33,557 nt of DNA, from positions 1-33,557 of IMG/VR virus record IMGVR_UViG_3300042007_000191. The stretch is one strand, 5' to 3'. Below the pieces are notes generated by a model. That model had not been told where the DNA came from, made no database searches, and was given only the letters and a program-made list of their open reading frames with translations. Each line of letters begins with the position of its first letter. The first letter of the stretch is position 1. The position numbers were made by a program, and so were the translations under genes. Below are positions 29,600 to 33,557 of the stretch, one piece after another. Source of the stretch: a virus.

Positions 29600-29796
29600 C
29601 GGCGGCTGGCGATCCTCCACCGCAGGTGAAGCGGGGGTGGGGCAGACGAGTCGGCCTGTACGCCGGGTTCTGTCACTGCCCGTCCGCGACCTCAATCAAC
29701 TGTGCGAAGAACGGCTGTGAGCTGCGACTTTATGTTCCTCGGGGTTTCCCAAGGTTTCTACAGGTTTCGCTCTCAGACTCCCCAGGGACTCCCCAC
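29567..29796 (+). other. Phage-type attachment site (attP) with core, arm repeats and phased GGTTTC repeats
   Basis: The core is the rnpB 3'-end copy at 29639-29674. Arm-type repeats (A/G)ACTCCCCA(G/C) lie as a pair 11 bp apart on the left (29567, 29578, inside int) and as a second pair 11 bp apart in the same orientation on the right (29776, 29787). GGTTTC occurs at 29743, 29753 and 29763, exactly one turn apart, between core and right arm, where excisionase sites are expected. Matching arms on both sides argue for an unsplit attP. The remaining gap to 30013 holds a terminator and ATGATC repeats (29950, 29988, 29993) but no gene. Confidence 0.72.
29639..29674 (-). ncRNA. rnpB: 3'-end fragment of RNase P RNA gene (attachment core)
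   Basis: Read on the minus strand: GACAGAACCCGGCGTACAGG followed by CCGACTCGTCTGCC. This is the universally conserved ACAGAACCCGGCNTA element and the terminal P1 strand of actinobacterial RNase P RNA. Sequence 5' of it has no CTAGATGGATGGC-type conserved element and does not look like rnpB, so only the last 36 nt are present. It is not a functional RNA here. Confidence 0.8.
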
Positions 29797-29822
29797 CGGG
29801 TCCACCGAGGCGCATCATGGGT

Positions 29823-29856
29823 GAGCCCGCCCCATCTGGGTAGATGAGGCGGGCTC
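29823..29856. terminator. Terminator downstream of int/attP
   Basis: GAGCCCGCC / GGCGGGCTC with an inner CATCT-GGGT-AGATG stem gives a nearly continuous hairpin. It would end the repressor-protease-integrase transcript after attP. Confidence 0.75.
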
Positions 29857-30013
29857 TGACCCGGCGGTCGGCGGCGTGCCACCCCTGACACATTCCCTTC
29901 CGCCGGGTCGTCTGTGAGCCGCCGGCTTTCTGTCGGCCGAACGGCTTACATGATCGAAAGATGCCCCGTTTCCGGTGCTGACTTTATGATCATGATCGGC
30001 TGACCTTTAACGG

Positions 30014-30247
30014 GTGTCAGAAGATCAGCCGGAGCAGTGGCTTCTAGAGGCCCGCAGACGGCTGGGAGACCGAATCCGCGATGCTCGCTTGTACGCGAAT
30101 CTCACCCAGGAAGAGATGTGCAACCTCTCCGGCGTGCCGCGTACTACCTATCAACGCGTGGAGCATGGCGTGAGTGACGTCAAATTCAGCCACCTACTGC
30201 GCATCGCCCGCGTCCTCCGCATCCCGGTTCGTGACCTGATCCCATAG
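30014..30247 (+). CDS. XRE-family regulator
   Basis: A 77-residue protein: acidic N-terminus, then a complete XRE helix-turn-helix (LTQEEMCNLSGVPRTTYQRVEH) and a C-terminal helix. GTG start. ATGATC repeats upstream (29988, 29993) form the palindrome GATCATGATC and may be its operator. Between this gene and 30465 (about 218 bp) I see no gene. Confidence 0.75.
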   Translation: MSEDQPEQWLLEARRRLGDRIRDARLYANLTQEEMCNLSGVPRTTYQRVEHGVSDVKFSHLLRIARVLRIPVRDLIP

Positions 30248-30465
30248 CGCCATGCCTCATGGCCCGGCCTTGGCCGCCGAGCAGTGGCTACATCCTGCCT
30301 GGCATATGCCTCCAGCGAAAGATGCCAGCCACACCTAGAGGCACGTTGAGTTGGCTACCGGACCGTATCCGTTACCAAGTGGCATGCCGTGGCCAGGACT
30401 TACGTCAGGTTGACTACTGTCCCTTGCCCCGGATTCCAGGTCACAAATCAGCCACGCTCCGGATT

Positions 30466-30499
30466 CCCGCCCCTCCCTGCCGCCGCTGGGAGGGGCGGG
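30466..30499. terminator. Terminator of the small zinc-protein gene
   Basis: A perfect 12-bp stem CCCGCCCCTCCC / GGGAGGGGCGGG with a 10-nt loop, 3 bp past the stop of the minus-strand gene. Confidence 0.82.
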
Positions 30500-30502
30500 G
30501 GT

Positions 30503-30697
30503 CTAGGTGGCCGTACAGACCTGGCAGGCCCGCGGGAACCAGCGGACGACCGTGTCCAGCCGGCGAAGTCGCCGCGGCCCGAGGTCGACTGCGGTCGCGT
30601 CGTCGAGGTCGACGCCGCAGTGCACGCAGGCCGTGCCGCGGACCTGCCGCTCGGACAGCCGGCCAACGGGAGGTAAGGCGGGGCGGGTGCTGCTCAT
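30503..30697 (-). CDS. Small conserved Streptomyces-type zinc protein
   Basis: A 64-residue protein with CVHCG (39-43 region), DLGPRRLRRLDT and a final RACQVC. I recognise this CxxCG...DLGPR......WFPRAC..C layout from small Streptomyces proteins of unknown function; two CxxC pairs suggest one zinc ion. Start at 30697; no clear ribosome binding site, so possibly leaderless. Confidence 0.7.
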   Translation of the reverse strand: MSSTRPALPPVGRLSERQVRGTACVHCGVDLDDATAVDLGPRRLRRLDTVVRWFPRACQVCTAT

Positions 30698-30773
30698 GCT
30701 CGTACTGTGCCCCATGAGACCCCTGGTTCTACCGTGATCCGCGGCACGGGTTCCGGCTGTCGGTGGCGGCTCG

Positions 30774-30785
30774 TAGGATCGGCGC
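30774..30785 (+). promoter_or_regulatory. Leaderless-type -10 element
   Basis: TAGGAT (30774-30779) is followed after six bases by the ATG of the next gene. The same TAGGAT-N6-start spacing recurs at 30930 (its TAG is the stop of the preceding gene) before a GTG at 30942, and TAGACT-N7-GTG at 31306 before 31319. These indicate leaderless mRNAs. No convincing -35 elements. Confidence 0.55.
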
Positions 30786-30932
30786 ATGATCCGATCCGCT
30801 GAGGTCGTGAACGCCGAGATCCGGGCGCTGCTGCAGGACGGCAAGCCGCGACCCGACAACCGGGAGCGGTACCTGGCCCTCGTCGTCGAGTGGGCCGAGG
30901 CGGTCCGCGCCGACCGGCCAGCGGCAGCCTAG
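30786..30932 (+). CDS. Small helical protein
   Basis: A 48-residue protein (MIRSAEVVNAEIRALLQDGK..., YLALVVEWAEAVRADRP), predicted two helices. Preceded by a TAGGAT element at leaderless distance. Not recognised, but the composition and third-position G/C are those of a real gene. Confidence 0.6.
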   Translation: MIRSAEVVNAEIRALLQDGKPRPDNRERYLALVVEWAEAVRADRPAAA

Positions 30933-30941
30933 GATCTGCGG

Positions 30942-31175
30942 GTGGCTATCGAACTGACTCCCGACCTGATCCGCCTGCAGACCGCCTCGGACAAGGCCTG
31001 GGCTGCCGTCCTGGAAGGCGGCGGCGAGGCGGCCTACGCGGTGTGGCGGGAGCGAGCCGCCGAGGTGCGGGCCGCGGTGACGGCGCATGCGGCAGAGATC
31101 GGGGAGCCGCGGAACAAGGTCGAGCAGACGCTGAAGACCGCGGTGCGACACCCTGCGGGCGAGACTGAAGGCTGA
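30942..31175 (+). CDS. Small helical protein of Streptomyces type
   Basis: A 77-residue protein (AIELTPDLIRLQTASDKAW... EAAYAVWRERAAEVRAAVTAHA). I recognise similar MAIELTP.LI.L..A proteins from Streptomyces genomes; function unknown. The GTG start lies six bases after TAGGAT. Confidence 0.68.
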   Translation: MAIELTPDLIRLQTASDKAWAAVLEGGGEAAYAVWRERAAEVRAAVTAHAAEIGEPRNKVEQTLKTAVRHPAGETEG

Positions 31176-31182
31176 CAGCGCT

Positions 31183-31214
31183 CCGCCCGCCGGCACGCAT
31201 CAGCCGGCGGGCGG
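31183..31214. terminator. Strong hairpin terminator
   Basis: A perfect 12-bp stem CCGCCCGCCGGC / GCCGGCGGGCGG with an 8-nt loop, 7 bp past the preceding stop. Confidence 0.85.
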
Positions 31215-31318
31215 ATTCGAGTGCACCCGCCCGGGCAGCAACCGGGTGGATGTGATGTGTCCATGCTCCCACGCAGCACTGACATCGGGTAGATGTGTGC
31301 AGCGGTAGACTCGAACAT

Positions 31319-31651
31319 GTGTCCGATCTGCCGCCCGACCTGCCTCGTCTCCGCACGCTGGAGACGTGGCTCGAGCTGAGCCTGGCCCGCGTCCGGCAGC
31401 AGATCGTCGCAGCCGAGCAGCAAGCCGCGGCCGAGGCGGCCCGCCGTCCGCCGGCCCCGCCGCCGGACTGGCTGCTGGAGCACGGCATCGGCGCCGGCCG
31501 CCACCCCGTCCGCGTCCACGTCGGCGACTGCTGGGACACCCGGAACCGCTGCCACCCCGCCGACCGGGACGCTGCCCGCCGCGCCCTCGCCGACGGCGTC
31601 GAGGCCTGCACCCACTGTCGGCCGGACACTGAGCTCGGCGTGCTGGACTAG
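31319..31651 (+). CDS. DUF6233-like protein
   Basis: A 110-residue protein: SDLPPDLPRLRTLETWLELSL, a coiled coil, then PPDWLLEHGIGAGRHPVRVH, GDCWDT and a C-terminal CTHCRPDTELGVLD. This exact order defines the Streptomyces family I know as DUF6233, frequent near mobile elements, function unknown; the Cys/His residues may bind zinc. GTG start seven bases after TAGACT, so probably leaderless; the ATG 24 bp upstream would sit inside the promoter. Confidence 0.85.
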   Translation: MSDLPPDLPRLRTLETWLELSLARVRQQIVAAEQQAAAEAARRPPAPPPDWLLEHGIGAGRHPVRVHVGDCWDTRNRCHPADRDAARRALADGVEACTHCRPDTELGVLD

Positions 31652-31721
31652 CGCGCCGACGCTCCAACCTGCGGTGTTTCGAGCGCCCCAACAGGCCGTT
31701 CACTCTTCCGAGTTACACCCC

Positions 31722-31751
31722 TTGCCAACTTCGCTGTACGTACAGCATAGT
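31722..31751 (+). promoter_or_regulatory. Promoter with 14-bp perfect palindromic operator
   Basis: TTGCCA (31722-31727), 18-bp spacer, CATAGT (31746-31751). The spacer contains the perfect palindrome GCTGTACGTACAGC (31733-31746). A regulator bound there would block polymerase. The helix-turn-helix gene that follows is a natural candidate for autoregulation. Confidence 0.65.
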
Positions 31752-31778
31752 GAAGTCATCGTAAGGGAGGGGAACCCG

Positions 31779-32282
31779 ATGAACACCACCACCGCAGCCA
31801 CCGAGGCCCGCGTCACCGTCGCCACCATCCGCACCTGGGCCCGCCGCGGCGCCATCGCCGCCACCAAGCAGGCCGGCCGCTGGGTCATCGACGCCGCCTC
31901 CCTCGCCCGCCGCATCGCCATCGGCGCCCGCAAAGCCCGCAAGGCCATCGCCTTCACCGTCGAGACCCTCACCGCGGTCGGCGGCAGCCGCTGGCAGAAG
32001 AACGGCATGGACCGCATCTACTTCAACAACCACGCCCAACTCGCCGGCCTCGAACTCCACCGCTACAAGACCGGCAACATCTCCGCCGCCTACTGGCAGG
32101 GCGAGCTCGTCTCGAACAGCCAGGGCGGCAAGCTCGCCACCACCATCGACAAGCTGTGGTTCGACCTCGCCGACGGCAAGTTCCACGCCCGGTTCGGCTG
32201 GGGCCGGTCCCGCGAGGCCAGCCCCGACGAGGTGTTCGACGCCGCCATCGCCGGCATCCGCACCGCCATCGCCGCCCTCTGA
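31779..32282 (+). CDS. Helix-turn-helix protein heading a plus-strand operon
   Basis: A 167-residue protein. The N-terminal MerR/excisionase-like helix-turn-helix (VTVATIRTWARRGAIAATKQAGRW, about 13-36) is followed by a basic helix and a C-terminal alpha/beta domain (GMDRIYFNNHAQLAGL, AAYWQGELVSN, TTIDKLWFDLADGKFHARFGWG). GGGAGGGG precedes the ATG. The two genes downstream are close enough to be in one operon. The C-terminal domain is not recognised. Confidence 0.75.
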   Translation: MNTTTAATEARVTVATIRTWARRGAIAATKQAGRWVIDAASLARRIAIGARKARKAIAFTVETLTAVGGSRWQKNGMDRIYFNNHAQLAGLELHRYKTGNISAAYWQGELVSNSQGGKLATTIDKLWFDLADGKFHARFGWGRSREASPDEVFDAAIAGIRTAIAAL

Positions 32283-32299
32283 CCATCAAGGAGAACGCC

Positions 32300-32854
32300 A
32301 TGACGTACCGCCCCAACACCTCTTACGGCACCTGGTGCAACCGGATCAACGACTTGGAGACCAGCCCCGAGGGAGGCCTCAACGACTACCTCGGCGGCCA
32401 GGACCCCGACGAGTACGACATGGACTCCATCCACGCGGCGTACCGCCAGGCCATCGACGACGCCCTCCCGCCCAGCATCTCCCTCTGCGGGGACGAGTTC
32501 ATCGGCCCCGCCTACCCCGAGGACGACGAGTTCGACGGTTACCCGAAGGACGAGGACGGCGCCCTCGACCTGAAGGCGATCATCGAGGGGCTCGACTTCG
32601 ACCTGGCCGACGCCTTCGAGCGGAACACCCTGTACACCCTGGACAGCGTCGGCCGGTGGATCCTGGAGTCGAAGGCCAAGGACCCGGCGAAGGCCGCGGC
32701 CGCCGCCATGTCGAGGCTGAAGCTGAAGCCGTTCGCGTACCGCCCGCACCCCGACAGCGGGCGCCCGCAGGCCTGGTACCGAGTCGGTGACGTCAAGGAC
32801 GCGCTCGCCGCCCGGCCCGGCCAGGGGAAGCGGACCGACAGGCCGGGCGCGTGA
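32300..32854 (+). CDS. Acidic protein of the plus-strand operon, unknown
   Basis: A 184-residue protein, very acidic in the middle (YPEDDEFDGYPKDEDGALDL) with a basic C-terminus. No domain recognised. AAGGAGAA precedes the ATG. Overlaps the next gene by GTGA. Confidence 0.7.
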   Translation: MTYRPNTSYGTWCNRINDLETSPEGGLNDYLGGQDPDEYDMDSIHAAYRQAIDDALPPSISLCGDEFIGPAYPEDDEFDGYPKDEDGALDLKAIIEGLDFDLADAFERNTLYTLDSVGRWILESKAKDPAKAAAAAMSRLKLKPFAYRPHPDSGRPQAWYRVGDVKDALAARPGQGKRTDRPGA

Positions 32855-33557
32855 CCATCCGCCCCTCGCACCTCCCGAAGATGCGCCGCCAGTTCCTCGA
32901 CCACCTTGAGGATCCGGCCTCCTCGCTGCGGGCGAACACCGGCAGTAAAGCCCAGGCGGGGCTCGACGGGCTCGCCTCCCACCTGCGGGCCGCCGACATG
33001 TACTGGGTCGCCCCCGAAATGGCGGCCCTGGCCATGTCGGCCGGCGCCCAGCTGGCTGCCGCCCGCTGGGCCACCGCGGACCGCCCGTCTCCCTGCGGCC
33101 TGCTGTGGTGGGCTGACGGCATCGGCTCCGTGGACGCCTCCGGTGTTCAGATCCCGGTAGAGGGCTGCGTGTGGGGCCCGTTTGACGGCGAGGTGCTGGT
33201 CTGGCTGCTCATGTCCCGGAAGCGGCTCGCCGCCGAAATGGCCGCCAGGAACGGGCTGGCCCTGGCGGACGAGCACGTGCCTCCGCTGATTCCGATCCAG
33301 GGAGGCGGCCTCCCCGTGACCGCCGAGCCGGTGCCGTTTGCCAGCCTCGACGCGCAGCTGCCGACCACCATCGTGGCCGCGCTCGCGGCCGCATGGCTGC
33401 TGATGCAGCAACCGGTACTGGTCGACCGGACCGTGGTGCGCCCGTCGCCGGCTGAGGCCCGCAGCCTGGCGCGGGCCGGCCTCGGCGATCCTGCCGTAAC
33501 CGTGACCTCGCTGCGCCGCCAGTACGTGCCCGGCAGCGACGATGCCACCGAAGGCGC
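32851..33557 (+). CDS. Unknown protein, runs off the window (partial, 3' missing)
   Basis: An open frame of 235 codons without a stop before the window end. It starts at a GTG overlapping the upstream stop (GTGA). The sequence reads TIRPSHLPKMRRQFLDHLED near the start, then AADMYWVAPEMAALAMSAG, LLWWADGIGS and GPFDGEVLVWLLMSRKRLAAEM; mixed alpha/beta with several Trp, no membrane segment. The high third-position G/C and coupling show a real gene. Function not recognised. Confidence 0.75.
   Translation, partial: MTIRPSHLPKMRRQFLDHLEDPASSLRANTGSKAQAGLDGLASHLRAADMYWVAPEMAALAMSAGAQLAAARWATADRPSPCGLLWWADGIGSVDASGVQIPVEGCVWGPFDGEVLVWLLMSRKRLAAEMAARNGLALADEHVPPLIPIQGGGLPVTAEPVPFASLDAQLPTTIVAALAAAWLLMQQPVLVDRTVVRPSPAEARSLARAGLGDPAVTVTSLRRQYVPGSDDATEG

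Noticed and set aside
29639-29700. A complete rnpB gene
   Set aside because: Only the last 36 nt match; the conserved helices and the CTAGATGGATGGC-type element expected further right are absent.
30248-30465. tRNA or other structured RNA gene in the gap after the XRE gene
   Set aside because: I found no cloverleaf, T-loop signature or CCA end; only scattered short inverted repeats.

Overview
The window is about 70% G+C, with actinobacterial codon use (third positions almost always G or C), GGAGG-type ribosome binding sites, frequent GTG starts and chains of ATGA/GTGA overlaps. Gene families known from Streptomyces (a DUF6233-like protein, a DUF6221-like protein, TraB/Spd-type transfer proteins, small zinc-ribbon proteins) point to Streptomyces or a close relative. 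Almost the whole window is mobile DNA: a temperate-phage-like or integrative-conjugative-like element carrying pieces of both lifestyles.

Layout. 155-3577 (minus): HNH endonuclease, a tail-fibre-like protein with a collagen-like stalk and an SGNH/GDSL esterase head, a small protein and a MerR-type DNA-binding protein. 3688-4278 (minus): GIY-YIG (T5orf172-type) protein. 4544-11545 (minus): a transfer-like operon with an FtsK/TraB-type membrane ATPase ending in a winged helix, several Spd-like membrane proteins and small coupled ORFs. 11691-13109 (plus): a divergently transcribed ribbon-helix-helix regulator with two operator-like palindromes, then two overlapping Nudix genes, the first fused to a helix-turn-helix. 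This layout recalls traSA/spd/korSA/pif of pSAM2-type AICEs. 13158-26432 (minus): a long early region of tightly overlapping small genes plus an orphan C5 DNA methyltransferase, a replication initiator with iteron-like repeats inside its own gene, a probable helicase loader, and a recombination pair (Sak4-type ATPase and YqaJ-type exonuclease). 26537-29599: an immunity/integration switch. A Cro-like XRE protein and an excisionase-like protein are on the minus strand, and an XRE repressor, an ImmA-type metalloprotease and a tyrosine integrase are on the plus strand, the same architecture as immR-immA-int of ICEBs1.

Just downstream of the integrase is a 36-bp copy of the 3' end of the RNase P RNA gene (rnpB), flanked on both sides by paired repeats that look like integrase arm sites, with three helically phased GGTTTC repeats on one side. 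The rnpB body does not follow, so this looks like an intact attP rather than a host junction. The window therefore comes from a free element genome, a circular form or a tandem array. Right of it (30014-33557) lie an XRE regulator, small genes with leaderless-type promoters and a plus-strand operon headed by a helix-turn-helix protein; this is either the other arm of the same element or a second element.

How the parts may work together (inference): the repressor/ImmA/Int switch controls residence at rnpB; on induction the minus-strand early operon makes excisionase, recombination and replication proteins acting at the origin inside the initiator gene; the TraB/Spd operon may move double-stranded DNA between mycelial cells and the Nudix proteins may limit redundant transfer; the fibre-like gene at the left suggests a virion or a phage-derived structural module. 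No terminase, capsid or portal gene is in this window, so whether the element makes particles cannot be decided here.
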